Shown: one piece after another, positions 44,040 through 53,013 of the stretch
Layout of the letters: every line of letters begins with the position of its first letter
How positions within the stretch are numbered: the stretch's first letter is position 1
NCBI GenBank assembly: GCA_035549075.1
Contig: DASZRT010000032.1
Location: 1 to 64,000, forward strand
From: DASZFV01 sp035549075
Lineage (GTDB): Bacteria > Myxococcota_A > Polyangia > Fen-1088
DNA length: 64,000 nucleotides
Direction of reading: 5' to 3'
Notes under the pieces: model-generated
Told to the model about the DNA's origin: nothing
Databases searched by the model: none
The model's input: only the letters and a program-made list of their open reading frames with translations
Program-made: the position numbers and the translations under genes

Positions 44040-45910
44040 GCGAAGCGGGCTCCCCACCGCTCCAGCGCTGTGAGGGCGAAGAGCTTGCGGCCGACGTCCT
44101 CGCCGCCGAGGTGGCGCGAGATCAGCGACTGGATCGCCGCCGACGAGAAGCCGAGCTCGTTGACGAGCGCGCCGTCGACGAGCTGCGCGCGCAGCGCCTC
44201 GGTCGCGGGCTCGCGGAACCAACGGTCGACGGGGATCTCGAAGCCGCGCTTGGGCCGGTTGGCGATGCGGAAGCCGAGGTGCGGCTCGAGCAGCGTGCGC
44301 ATCGCGCGCTTGTTGCGCATGAGCCCGATCTTCGCGCGCGGCGGCAGCCCGAGCCCGAACTCGACGAGCGCGCGGTCGAGGAACGGCACGCGCACCTCGA
44401 GGCCGTGCGCCATCGAGACCTTGTCGGCCTTGAGCAGCAGGTTGTCGAGCAGCATCGTCTGGCAGTCGACGTACTGCAGTCGTTGCACGGGATCGAGGCC
44501 CAACCCGCGCGCCTCGGCGAACAGCGACTCGAAGCGCGCCGCCGCGAGATCGGGGCCCTCCCCCACGAGCGCGCGCCGCTCCTCGGCCTGGAACAGGTCG
44601 AACCACGCGAGGTAGCGCGCGGGCTCGCTCAGCTCGACGGAGTCGGCCATCTTGCCGGCGCGCCGCACGAAGTTGAACGGCCCGAACGATCGTGACGGCA
44701 TGTGCGCCGTGAGCGCGCGCAGCCCGCTCGCGTAGGGCAGCATCATGGGGCGCAGGTCGTCGACGACGGGACCCCAGAAGTAGCGCGCGTAGCCGCCGAG
44801 GACCTCGTCGCCGCCTTCGCCCGAGAGCGCGACCTTGACGTGCGCGGACGTGCCGCGGCACAGGTACCAAAGCGGCAAGAGCGCGCTGTCGGCGAGCGGC
44901 TCCTCGACCGCGTCGATGATGGGCGCGAGGTCCTCGAGGTTCGCGGGGCCGAGATCGATGCGCACGTTCTCGCTGCCCACGCGCCGCGCGACCTCGGCCG
45001 CGGCCTGCGTCTCGTCGCCCTGGTCCGACGACGAGAAGCCCATCGAGAACGTCTTGGGCGGTTGCGCGTGGTGGTTGGCGAACAGCACGATCGCGCTCGA
45101 GTCGAGGCCGCCCGAGAGGAACACGCCCGTCGGCACGTCGGCCATGAGGTGCCGCCGCACCGAGGCGTTGAGCAGCTCGCGCAGCCGCTCGACGATCGCG
45201 CCGGGCTCGGTCGCCTCGATCGTCGCCGGGCGCAGACGGTAGAACGTCTCCTCGCGCGTCTCGCCCGAATCGAGATCGATCTCCCAGAGCGTGCCCGGCT
45301 TGAGCTTCTCGACGCCCGAGAAGGCCGTGCCCGGCGACGGCACGTAGCCGAGGCGCAAGTAGGTATGCGTGAAGGTGGGATCGATCGAGAGCCCACCCGT
45401 GCCGTCGAGCGCGAGCGCGCGCGTCTCGGACGCGAACGACAGCTGCGCGCGCGAGCGGCGCACGTAGAGCGGCTTGATGCCGAAGCCGTCGCGCGCGAGG
45501 AAGACCTTTCGGCGCCGTCGATCGACGAGCGCGAAAGCGAACATGCCTTCGAGGTGCGCGAGGAGTCCCGAGATGCCGAACTGCTCGTAGCCGTGCACGA
45601 GCACCTCGGTGTCGCTCGAGCCGCGGAACGTATGTCCATCGGCGAGCAGCCGCGAGCGCAGGTCGCGGTGGTTGTAGAGCTCGCCGTTGAAGACGACGAC
45701 GACGGAGCCGTCCTCGTTGGCGAGCGGCTGGTGGCCGCCCGGCGAGAGATCGACGATCGAGAGCCGCCGCATGCCGAGGCCGAGGCCGCCCTCGACGAGC
45801 TGGCCGTGATCGTCGGGGCCGCGGTGGGTGATGCTGTCGGTCATCGCGCGGATCTCGTCGCCGTCGACGGCGCGCCCGCCGAACCTGAGGATGCCGACGA
45901 TCCCGCACAT
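44036..45910 (-). CDS. asnB: Glutamine-hydrolysing asparagine synthase-like amidotransferase
   Basis: A 624-residue AsnB-type protein. The mature N-terminal Cys2 nucleophile (MCGIVGILRFGG) starts the glutaminase domain (about 1-210); the synthetase domain has the PP-loop PTGVFLSGGLDSSAIV (about 258-273) and the LSGEGGDEVLGGYARY motif (about 363-378). Free asparagine synthesis is the default role. In polysaccharide loci, such proteins (the exosortase/EPS AsnB group) often amidate sugars or uronic acids, and this one sits between glycosyltransferase genes, which favours that reading; it is inference. It starts right after the GT4 gene on the same strand. Confidence 0.9.
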   Translation of the reverse strand: MCGIVGILRFGGRAVDGDEIRAMTDSITHRGPDDHGQLVEGGLGLGMRRLSIVDLSPGGHQPLANEDGSVVVVFNGELYNHRDLRSRLLADGHTFRGSSDTEVLVHGYEQFGISGLLAHLEGMFAFALVDRRRRKVFLARDGFGIKPLYVRRSRAQLSFASETRALALDGTGGLSIDPTFTHTYLRLGYVPSPGTAFSGVEKLKPGTLWEIDLDSGETREETFYRLRPATIEATEPGAIVERLRELLNASVRRHLMADVPTGVFLSGGLDSSAIVLFANHHAQPPKTFSMGFSSSDQGDETQAAAEVARRVGSENVRIDLGPANLEDLAPIIDAVEEPLADSALLPLWYLCRGTSAHVKVALSGEGGDEVLGGYARYFWGPVVDDLRPMMLPYASGLRALTAHMPSRSFGPFNFVRRAGKMADSVELSEPARYLAWFDLFQAEERRALVGEGPDLAAARFESLFAEARGLGLDPVQRLQYVDCQTMLLDNLLLKADKVSMAHGLEVRVPFLDRALVEFGLGLPPRAKIGLMRNKRAMRTLLEPHLGFRIANRPKRGFEIPVDRWFREPATEALRAQLVDGALVNELGFSSAAIQSLISRHLGGEDVGRKLFALTALERWGARFA

Positions 45911-47077
45911 CTAGGCAGCCCTCGCGAGCACGTCTTCGTAGACGCTGACGAGCTCCTCGGCCGTGCGGCTCCACGTGTACTTGGCGGCGTGAGCGAGCCC
46001 GCGCGCGATCATGGCTTCGCGCAACCGCGCGTCGGTGAGGACGCTCGCGGCGTGCCACGCCAGCGCCTCGGCGTCCTCGGGATCGGCGGTGAGCGCGGCG
46101 TCGCCCACGACGTCGTCGAGCGAGCCGGCGCGCGAGCACACGACCGGCGTGCCCGAGGCCATCGCCTCGAGCGGCGGCCAGCCGAAGCCTTCGTAGAGCG
46201 ACGGGAACACGAGCAGGTCGACCGCGTTGTAGAGCGCCGGCACCTTCTCGTCGGGCACGCCGCCGAGCTCGACGACGGCGTCGATGACGCCGAGACGTTC
46301 CATGAGCGCGCGCTCGACGCCCGCGAGCGGCTTGCCCGTGCGCACGAGGCGCGCGGGGATGCCCTGCTGGCGCAGGAGGTGCAACACGCGGATGACGCCG
46401 ACGATGTTCTTGTAGAACGTGCGGCCGATGTGGAGCAGCAGCGGTCCGTCGCCGAGCTTGTAGGTCCGCCGGAACGCGGCTCCCCGTTCGGCGTCGGGCG
46501 CGAACGGCTGGTTGAGGCCGGGCGCGATGACGCGCACGCGATCGGCGGGCACGCCGACGAGCTCGACGAGATCGCGCTTCGTCTGATGCGAGTCGGCGAT
46601 GATCGCGGCGGCGCGCTTCATTTGTTCGAGCGACAGCCGCAGAATCTGCAGCGCGAAGGGCGGCACCTCGGCCGAGCCGATGCGGCCGTGCGCGAGCGCG
46701 AGCAGGATGACGTCGTGGCAGGTCACGACGGTGCGCCGCGCGTCGACGGCGTCGAGCAGGTAGCCCTGGCCGTGGTCGACGATGTGGATGACGCCGTCGC
46801 CGAGGTTGCGCACGAGGCGCGGGTAGACGGCGAAGCGGCCGATCTGGATGTCGATCTTCGCCCACGTCTGCGAGCGCGCCTGCCACTCGGCGGGCACGAC
46901 GCCGGGCGGCCGCAGCCGCGTCACGCGCAGGCGCCGCTTCACGAGCGCGTCGCCGAGCCGCTCGGCGTAGAGGCGCATGCTCGGCTGACGGTCGTCGCGA
47001 TAGTTGTGCAAGATCGTGACGTGCAGGTTTTGCGAGCGCGCGCTCAAGGCGGGTGATTGTAACCACGTCGCCGACAT
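45911..47077 (-). CDS. GT4 glycosyltransferase
   Basis: A 388-residue GT-B enzyme. The N-terminal domain includes HVTILHNYRDDRQPSMRLYA and an HIVDHGQGYLL segment; the donor domain has LHIGRTFYKNIVGVIRVL, LGGVPDEKVPALYNAVDLLV and FPSLYEGFGWPPLEAMASGTPVVC. ATG 47077 lies 42 bp from the divergent wecA-like start; a TTG at 47047 (LSARSQNLH) is an alternative. It directly precedes asnB on the minus strand. Confidence 0.9.
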   Translation of the reverse strand: MSATWLQSPALSARSQNLHVTILHNYRDDRQPSMRLYAERLGDALVKRRLRVTRLRPPGVVPAEWQARSQTWAKIDIQIGRFAVYPRLVRNLGDGVIHIVDHGQGYLLDAVDARRTVVTCHDVILLALAHGRIGSAEVPPFALQILRLSLEQMKRAAAIIADSHQTKRDLVELVGVPADRVRVIAPGLNQPFAPDAERGAAFRRTYKLGDGPLLLHIGRTFYKNIVGVIRVLHLLRQQGIPARLVRTGKPLAGVERALMERLGVIDAVVELGGVPDEKVPALYNAVDLLVFPSLYEGFGWPPLEAMASGTPVVCSRAGSLDDVVGDAALTADPEDAEALAWHAASVLTDARLREAMIARGLAHAAKYTWSRTAEELVSVYEDVLARAA

Positions 47078-47082
47078 TCAGA

Positions 47083-47088
47083 TATACT
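47083..47088 (+). promoter_or_regulatory. Candidate -10 (TATACT) for the WecA-like gene
   Basis: TATACT lies 31 nt before the ATG in the 42-bp divergent gap. I find no good -35 at 16-18 nt spacing, so support is partial. A GC stem (GCCCC/GGGGC) follows before the start codon. Confidence 0.3.
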
Positions 47089-47119
47089 TTCGGCCCCCCA
47101 TGAAGATTCTGGGGCTCGC

Positions 47120-48601
47120 ATGAGAACCGCAGCGGTCGCCTTCATCCTGTCGATGTTGACGGGAACGACGTTGACTCCCTGGGTGCGCCGGCTCGCGCAC
47201 CGGTTCGGCGTCCTCGACCACGCGGTGTCGTCGCGCAAGATTCACGGTCGCCCCATCCCGCGCCTCGGCGGCGTCGCGATCGTGCTCTCGTTCTTCGCGC
47301 CGCTCGTGGGCCTGCTGCTCTTCCAGACCGGCGTGGGCGGCATCTTCCTCGCCGAGCGCAACCACGTCATCGGCCTCTTCGTGGGCGGCACGATCATCGC
47401 GCTGCTCGGGCTCTACGACGACCTGCGCGGCGCGGGCGCCAAGCGGAAGTTCCTCGTGCAGTTCGCCGTCGCGGGCCTCATGTACGCGCTCGGGTTCCGC
47501 ATGGAGCTGCTCGCCAACCCGTTCGGCGATCCGATCCCGCTCGGGTGGCTCGCGCTGCCGTTCACGCTCGTGTGGTTCGTCGGCGTCATCAACGCCATGA
47601 ACCTCATCGACGGCCTCGACGGCCTCGCGGGCGGCGTCGCGCTCGTGGCCGTCCTCACGACGTTTTTAATCGCGCTCCAGCGCGGCAACCCGCTCATGGT
47701 GCTGTTCACGTCGACGTTGGGCGGCGCGATCCTCGGGTTTCTCTTCTACAACTTCAACCCGGCGACGATCTTCATGGGCGACACGGGGAGCATGTTCCTC
47801 GGCTTCACGCTCGCGGCCAGCGCGATCCAAACGAACCAGAAGTCGTCGACGGCCGTCGCCGTGCTCATCCCCGCGATCGCCCTGGGCCTGCCCATCATGG
47901 ACACGTTCCTCGCGATGAGCCGGCGCGCGTGGCGCGGGCGCCCGCTGTTCCAGGCTGACAAGGACCACATCCACCACCGCCTTCTTGCGCTCGGCCTCAC
48001 GCAGCGCCAGGCCGTCTTCGTCCTCTATACGTTCTGCGTCGTGCTCGGAGGGACGGCGTTGTTGCTCACCTACGCCAGCAGCGGGCAGGCGGCCGTGTTG
48101 CTCATCTCCGTCGGGATCGTCGCGTTCGTGTTCTTGCGCGCGCTCGGGTTCATTCGCTTCGATCGCATGGCGGCTCACGCCGCCGATCGGAAACGCAACC
48201 GCGCGCTGCGCGCTCAGGTGCGTCCGTTGGGGCGCCGGCTGCGCGACGTGCGCGCCTCCGAAGAGCTTTGGACCATCGTGTCCGAGGCGGGCGTCGTCTT
48301 CGGGGCCGTCGGGATTCGAGTGGGGCTCGATGGCGCGCCGACGAGCGAGGACACGCCGACGGCGTTCGTGCAGATGCCTCCTCCCGCCGAGGCGACGGCG
48401 CCCGAGCTCTTTCGGGCGCGCTTCGTGATCCCCGGCGGCAAAGAGCGGATGCTCGAGCTCGCCTGGCGCGACGGCCGCCGCGAGATCGACCGCGACACCG
48501 AGATCGCCGTGGACATCTTCTGCGAGTACCTCGGCGAGGCCTTCGACGTTCTCAAGACGCGTGCCGAAGCGGGAACGCCCGCAGGTCAGCGCGTGCTCTG
48601 A
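47120..48601 (+). CDS. WecA/TagO-type undecaprenyl-phosphate phosphosugar transferase
   Basis: A 493-residue polytopic enzyme that starts lipid-linked glycan synthesis by moving a HexNAc-1-phosphate to undecaprenyl phosphate. About ten helices lie in residues 1-345, with the metal-binding GLYDDLRGAG and NAMNLIDGLDGLAGG motifs, FMGDTGSMFLGF, and the carbohydrate-recognition HIHHRLLALGLTQRQ motif. A ~130-residue soluble C-terminal extension (about 355-493) is longer than in WecA and is of unknown function. It is the only phosphosugar transferase seen in the locus, hence the likely initiator for the polymer. Confidence 0.9.
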   Translation: MRTAAVAFILSMLTGTTLTPWVRRLAHRFGVLDHAVSSRKIHGRPIPRLGGVAIVLSFFAPLVGLLLFQTGVGGIFLAERNHVIGLFVGGTIIALLGLYDDLRGAGAKRKFLVQFAVAGLMYALGFRMELLANPFGDPIPLGWLALPFTLVWFVGVINAMNLIDGLDGLAGGVALVAVLTTFLIALQRGNPLMVLFTSTLGGAILGFLFYNFNPATIFMGDTGSMFLGFTLAASAIQTNQKSSTAVAVLIPAIALGLPIMDTFLAMSRRAWRGRPLFQADKDHIHHRLLALGLTQRQAVFVLYTFCVVLGGTALLLTYASSGQAAVLLISVGIVAFVFLRALGFIRFDRMAAHAADRKRNRALRAQVRPLGRRLRDVRASEELWTIVSEAGVVFGAVGIRVGLDGAPTSEDTPTAFVQMPPPAEATAPELFRARFVIPGGKERMLELAWRDGRREIDRDTEIAVDIFCEYLGEAFDVLKTRAEAGTPAGQRVL

Positions 48602-48650
48602 GGCCGAGTCGGTTCAGCAGGGAAACAAGCAGTGGTGGACCGAGCACACC

Positions 48651-48863
48651 ATGTCCTACGACCGGCACAACGAGATCGCGGCGCCGCGTTTGTCCGCCGA
48701 ATGCTACGACGCGATTACTCGATCCTCGTGCGCGTCGGAGCTCATGGGGCAAGAGAGCGACGTCGTTCCTCTTCCGCGCCAGGTCCGCAAGCTCGCCATC
48801 AAGCTGCTGCGCGAGCGGTATCAGAAGCGCGCGCAGACCCGTCGCGGAACTTCATCTTCCTGA
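48651..48863 (+). CDS. Possible small protein of unknown function
   Basis: A 70-residue frame starting at ATG 48651 (MSYDRHNEIAAPRLS...), with mostly G/C third codon positions and a helical, basic end (VRKLAIKLLRERYQKRAQTRR). There is no clear ribosome site and no recognised family. It lies in the 334-bp gap 48602-48935 between the WecA-like gene and the end of the Wzc gene. Another frame is open to 48954 and ends with a plausible segment (PQRLRTLLQKAPRISARRD), so a frameshifted or decayed gene is also possible. Nothing else is visible in the gap. Confidence 0.35.
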   Translation: MSYDRHNEIAAPRLSAECYDAITRSSCASELMGQESDVVPLPRQVRKLAIKLLRERYQKRAQTRRGTSSS

Positions 48864-48935
48864 CGGCGAGTCACCCCAACGTCTGAGAACGCTTCTTCAG
48901 AAGGCGCCGCGCATCTCGGCCCGGCGTGACGCGGA

Positions 48936-51131
48936 TTACGTCGTGGCCTTCTGATCGGGCCCGTTGCCGTAGGTGTACCCGTACCGGTAGTAGTTCCGGT
49001 AGTAGTACTCATAGCCGTAGGCGGGATTGGAGAAGTCGATGGCGTTGACGACGACGCCGACCATGCGTGCCTTCGCCGACGTGAGCTGACGTCGCGCATG
49101 GATCGCCGAGTCGCGCGTGGTCTCGCCCGCCTTGATGATGAGGACGACGCCGTCGACGAGGTTGCCGAGGACGGCGGGGTCGGTCACAGCCGATGTCGGC
49201 GGTGAGTCGAGGATGACACGATCATAGAGCTTCGCGCAGTCGGCGAGCACGAGCGCGAAGCGATCGGTGTGGAGGAGCTCCGACGGGTTCGGCGGTACGG
49301 GGCCGCAAGGCAGGACGTCGAGGTTCGGGACGTCGGTGTGCTTGATGGCCTCGGTAAGCGGTGACTTGCCGACGATGACGGTCGAGATGCCCGTCTGGTT
49401 GGGCACGCCGAACGAGCGGTGGAGGCGCGGGCGGCGCATGTCGGTGTCGACGATGAGCACGCGGCCGCCGGCCTCGGCCATCGTGACGCCGAGGTTGATG
49501 GCCGTCGTCGTCTTGCCCTCCTGCGGGCTCGGGCTCGTGATGACCATCGTGCGGATCGGGTGATCCGGCGACATGAAGAGGATGTTCGTGCGGATGGAGC
49601 GGCAGCACTCGGCGGCCACCGACTTCGGGTCGAGGAAGACGCCGAGGTCGCGCTCGCGTAGGTTGTCGTTGACCTGCTGCTGCTGGTCGCCCGCGGCGGC
49701 GGCGCCGATGACGGGCACGAGGCCGAGCACGGGCACGCCGAGGAACTGCTCGACGTCCTGCTGGGTCTTGAGCGTGTTGTCGAGCGCCTCGATCGCGAAC
49801 GCGAGCGCGATGCCCGTCGCGAGGCCGAGCATGAGGCCGACCATGAGGTTCTGCACGGGCTTCGGCCGCACGGGCGCGCCCGGCACGACGGCGCGCTCGA
49901 GCACGCGCACGTTGTTCGTGCGCATGGGACCGGTGATGTCGATCTCCTTCTGGCGCGTCGCGATGAGGCTGTACATCTTGTCGTTCTGGCTCGCGGCGCG
50001 CATGAGCGGCCGGTACTCGACCTCGATCTTCGAGAGATCGATCGCCTCGGTCTTCTGCTGCTCCATCATGGCGTGGAGCGATTTTTCGTTGTCGACGATC
50101 TCCTGATAGCTCTTCTCGAAGGTCGTGAGCGTCTCGTCGAGCTCCTTGCGGTACGCCTTGCGCATCTCCTCGATCTGGCCCTGGAGGCTCTTCATGCGCG
50201 GGTGCTCGGGCCCGTACTTCGACGAGAGGTCGGCGTAGTCCTTGGAGTACTGCAGGAAGTTCTCGCGCAGCTTCGAGATCGCCTCCTTGTCGCGGATCTC
50301 CGGGAGCGTCTCGCGTTCCTCGATGTTGTCGCGCGCGCTCACGATCATGCGGCGCTTGGCCTCGAGCTGGAGCCGCTGGATGCGCAGCTCGGTCAGCTTC
50401 GTGTTGACGACGGCGAGGTTGCTGCTGAGCATGCTCTGCTTGTCGTCGAGGCTTACGGCGAGCAGGTTGCGGTCCTTCTTGAACTGGTAGAGCTTGAGCT
50501 CCGAGTCCTCGAGCTGCTTCTTGAGGTCGGCCTCTTGCTCGGCGAGCCACGCCATGGCGGATCGCGCGCCCTCGAGCTTGTAGTCGAGGTTGTACTCGAT
50601 GTACGTGTCGGCGATCGTGTTGGCGATGAGCGCCGCGCGCTGTGGCTTGCGGTCGGTGACCGTGATGGTCGCGATGCGCGAGTCCTTGAGCGGCTTCGCG
50701 GCGACCTGGGCCGAGAGCGCGCGGCCGAGCGCGACGAGATCGTGGTTCGGCCCCATGAGGCCCATGTAGTCCGGATCGTATTGAAGCCCGAGCTTCTCGG
50801 CCGTGCGCTGGCCGACGCCCGTCGACTGAATGATGCGGTACTGCGTCTCGTAGAACTCCTTGTTCGCCCAGAACGAGCCCGTGCCGAGCTCGACGACGTC
50901 CTTCGAGCCGGGGAGCACCTGCGGCGCCTGCGACTCGATGATGATTTGGCAGGTCGCCTCGTAGACCTTCGCCTGTCGGTACGTGTAGACGAACGCGATG
51001 ACCGTCGCGATGATCATCGACAGCACGACGAACGGCCATCGCTTGCGGACGGTGCGCCAGTAGGAGCGCAGGTCGCGTTGCGGAGCGGCGGCTCCCGGGT
51101 CGTTCGCGGGCAGATCAGACGACGGTGTCAC
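48936..51131 (-). CDS. Wzc-type polysaccharide co-polymerase and tyrosine autokinase (BY-kinase)
   Basis: A 731-residue inner-membrane protein. Wzz domain: helix 1 (about 32-50), a long coiled-coil periplasmic region (about 165-400) and helix 2 (about 428-446) after the Pro-rich PGAPVRPKP segment. The cytoplasmic kinase has Walker A SPSPQEGKTTT (K540), Walker A-prime VLIVDTDMRRP and Walker B VILDSPP. The C-terminus (about 705-721) carries ten Tyr residues (GYEYYYRNYYRYGYTYG), the autophosphorylation cluster. It controls chain length and export with the OPX protein. Upstream on the same strand are a nucleotidyltransferase-fold gene and a GT2 gene. Confidence 0.94.
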   Translation of the reverse strand: MTPSSDLPANDPGAAAPQRDLRSYWRTVRKRWPFVVLSMIIATVIAFVYTYRQAKVYEATCQIIIESQAPQVLPGSKDVVELGTGSFWANKEFYETQYRIIQSTGVGQRTAEKLGLQYDPDYMGLMGPNHDLVALGRALSAQVAAKPLKDSRIATITVTDRKPQRAALIANTIADTYIEYNLDYKLEGARSAMAWLAEQEADLKKQLEDSELKLYQFKKDRNLLAVSLDDKQSMLSSNLAVVNTKLTELRIQRLQLEAKRRMIVSARDNIEERETLPEIRDKEAISKLRENFLQYSKDYADLSSKYGPEHPRMKSLQGQIEEMRKAYRKELDETLTTFEKSYQEIVDNEKSLHAMMEQQKTEAIDLSKIEVEYRPLMRAASQNDKMYSLIATRQKEIDITGPMRTNNVRVLERAVVPGAPVRPKPVQNLMVGLMLGLATGIALAFAIEALDNTLKTQQDVEQFLGVPVLGLVPVIGAAAAGDQQQQVNDNLRERDLGVFLDPKSVAAECCRSIRTNILFMSPDHPIRTMVITSPSPQEGKTTTAINLGVTMAEAGGRVLIVDTDMRRPRLHRSFGVPNQTGISTVIVGKSPLTEAIKHTDVPNLDVLPCGPVPPNPSELLHTDRFALVLADCAKLYDRVILDSPPTSAVTDPAVLGNLVDGVVLIIKAGETTRDSAIHARRQLTSAKARMVGVVVNAIDFSNPAYGYEYYYRNYYRYGYTYGNGPDQKATT

Positions 51132-51191
51132 CGGGTGAGCGTACAGCAGCCTACCAGGGGGCGCAAGACGAGGCGGGATCGGGACTTACGT

Positions 51192-52232
51192 CTACTTCAC
51201 CAGGTCGAGCCGGTCCCTCGGCGAGCGAGGTTGGACGCGGGTTTTCCACAGCTCGCGCGCGTTGCGGCGCGCCTGGACGGCGAGGTAGCGGGCGGCGTCG
51301 AGCCGCGTGTCGAAGTGCTCGAGCTTGCGGCGCAGCTGCTCGAGCCGCGCCACGTGAGCGATCGCCCCGTAGCCGTCGACGATGCGTCGGGCGCGCGGCG
51401 TCGGAGGCGCGGGCCGTTGCCCTCGCGCCCACGTCGGAAGGAACGCCGCCGCGAGCGCGAGCGCTGTCTCGAGCGGCCGCGCGACGCGCCACGCGCGCGC
51501 GATCTCGGCGGCGCGCGCCGTCGACGACGCGTCGGGGAGGAGGCGCGCGAGGTCGACGAGCGCGAGCGCCGGCACGTCGAAGTGATCGATCGCCATGTGC
51601 AGCGTGTGAAAGACGGCCGCATGCGTTTCGGAGAGGCGCGAGACCGGCGCGCCCGCAAGCTCGAGCGGCGCGCGCCGCGCCCACACGTCGCCGAGATCGA
51701 TCGCGGCGCGCGCCCTGGGCGCGAGGCCGAGGTGCAGATCGAGCTCGACGCCGCCGCGGTTCCAGGCGACCTCGTGGTAGTCGGGCTCGTCGAAGCCCGG
51801 CGCCGCGGCGCGCGGCTCGTAGCCCATGCGATCGAGCGCCTCGAAGGCCGCGCGCCTGCGGTCGGCGGGCACGAGCAGATCGACGTCCGACGTCGGGCGC
51901 ACGCCGCTCGCGCCGTAGAGGACGGCTTCGTACGCGACACCTTTGAGGACGATCGTGTCGACGCCGGCGGCGGCGAGGGCGCGGGCCGCGTCGGCGGCGG
52001 CGTCGCGGAACACGAGGTTGCGCGCGACGGTCTGCATGCGATCGGCGCGCGCCGCGGCGGCGAGCTTCGCCGGCAGCGCCGCGCCCGCGATCGACGAGAG
52101 CAGAGGCGTCAGCCGGTGGCGCCGCGCGACGGCGAGCGCGCGGGTCTCGTCGCCGAGCGCGCCGGCCGCCGCAGGGTCCTCGACGAGCGCGAGCAGCGCC
52201 CGCAGCGTCTCGCGCTCAGCGGGGGCGTCCAC
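51192..52232 (-). CDS. Nucleotidyltransferase-fold protein of polysaccharide loci (NTP_transf_5-like)
   Basis: A 346-residue protein with the NTP_transf_5 layout: an N-terminal helical part, then IVLKGVAYEAVLYGASGVRPTSDVDLLVP (about 90-120), where GxRPxSDxDLLV is the polymerase-beta-like metal site, and a second acidic position in GGVELDLHLGLAP near 165. Such proteins occur in many exopolysaccharide loci and have no established reaction. The GTG start 52232 overlaps the end of the upstream GT2 gene by 17 nt; wzc follows after 60 nt. Confidence 0.82.
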   Translation of the reverse strand: MDAPAERETLRALLALVEDPAAAGALGDETRALAVARRHRLTPLLSSIAGAALPAKLAAAARADRMQTVARNLVFRDAAADAARALAAAGVDTIVLKGVAYEAVLYGASGVRPTSDVDLLVPADRRRAAFEALDRMGYEPRAAAPGFDEPDYHEVAWNRGGVELDLHLGLAPRARAAIDLGDVWARRAPLELAGAPVSRLSETHAAVFHTLHMAIDHFDVPALALVDLARLLPDASSTARAAEIARAWRVARPLETALALAAAFLPTWARGQRPAPPTPRARRIVDGYGAIAHVARLEQLRRKLEHFDTRLDAARYLAVQARRNARELWKTRVQPRSPRDRLDLVK

Positions 52233-52980
52233 GGCGCACGCCGTACTTCACGATGCAGACCATGGCGCGCACGCCGTCCTTCCAGCCGATCTTCTTGCCC
52301 TCGGCATAGGTGCGCCCCTGGTAGCTGATGGGCACCTCGTAGATGCGCACGCGCATCTTGGCGACCTTGGCCGTCAGCTCGGGCTCGACGCCGAAGCGGT
52401 CCTCCTCGATCGTGACCGACTGGATGATCTCGCGGCGGAAGGCCTTGTAGCAGGTCTCCATGTCGGTGATGTTGATGTCGTTGAGCATGTTCGACGCGAG
52501 CGTGAGCGTGTGGTTGACCACGGCGTGCCAGAAGTACAGCGCGCGGCGCGGCGTCCCGATGAAGCGCGAGCCGAACGTCACGTCGGCGATGCCGTCGCGG
52601 ATCGGCTGGATGAGCGGCACGAGGTCGCGTGGGTCGTACTCGAGGTCGGCGTCCTGGATGACGACGATGTCGCCCGTCGCGAGCGAGAAGCCCGTGCGCA
52701 GCGCCGCGCCTTTGCCCATGTTGTGGGGCTGCAGGTGCGCGCGCACTTCGTTGTGGCCGCGCATGGCCTCGGGGCGCGGCAACCAGCCGGCGAGGCCTCG
52801 CTCGCCGAGCGCGGCGACCAGCTCGCGGCTGCCGTCGGTCGAGCCGTCGTCGACGACGATGATCTCCTTGTCGAGGTCGACGGCCGCGACGCGCTGGATC
52901 GACTCGCGCAGCGTGGGTGCCTCGTTGTACACGGGCATGACGATCGAGAGCTTCACGGGCGCCGCCCGCCAGGAGACCAC
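52216..52980 (-). CDS. Family 2 glycosyltransferase (dolichyl-phosphate-mannose-synthase-like)
   Basis: A 254-residue GT-A enzyme: VKLSIVMPVYNEAPTLRESI, IIVVDDGSTDGS and VIQDADLEYDPRDL (DxD) are classic for DPM1-like GT2 enzymes, followed by GSRFIGTPRRALYFWH and the ITDMETCYKAFRRE segment. It has no membrane helices, like DPM1 itself, so it may charge polyprenyl phosphate with a sugar or add a sugar to the carrier lipid. GTG 52956 (VKLSIVMPVYN) is an alternative start. It is divergent from the aminotransferase gene with 33 bp between starts. Confidence 0.88.
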   Translation of the reverse strand: MVSWRAAPVKLSIVMPVYNEAPTLRESIQRVAAVDLDKEIIVVDDGSTDGSRELVAALGERGLAGWLPRPEAMRGHNEVRAHLQPHNMGKGAALRTGFSLATGDIVVIQDADLEYDPRDLVPLIQPIRDGIADVTFGSRFIGTPRRALYFWHAVVNHTLTLASNMLNDINITDMETCYKAFRREIIQSVTIEEDRFGVEPELTAKVAKMRVRIYEVPISYQGRTYAEGKKIGWKDGVRAMVCIVKYGVRRGRPR

Positions 52981-53013
52981 TCCGCGCAGCGCCCGTCAAC
53001 GCGGAGCCGCGTT

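Noticed and set aside
43746..47066. An 1106-codon open frame on the minus strand
   Set aside because: It runs in another frame over asnB and two GT4 genes; composition is Arg/Ala-rich without motifs.
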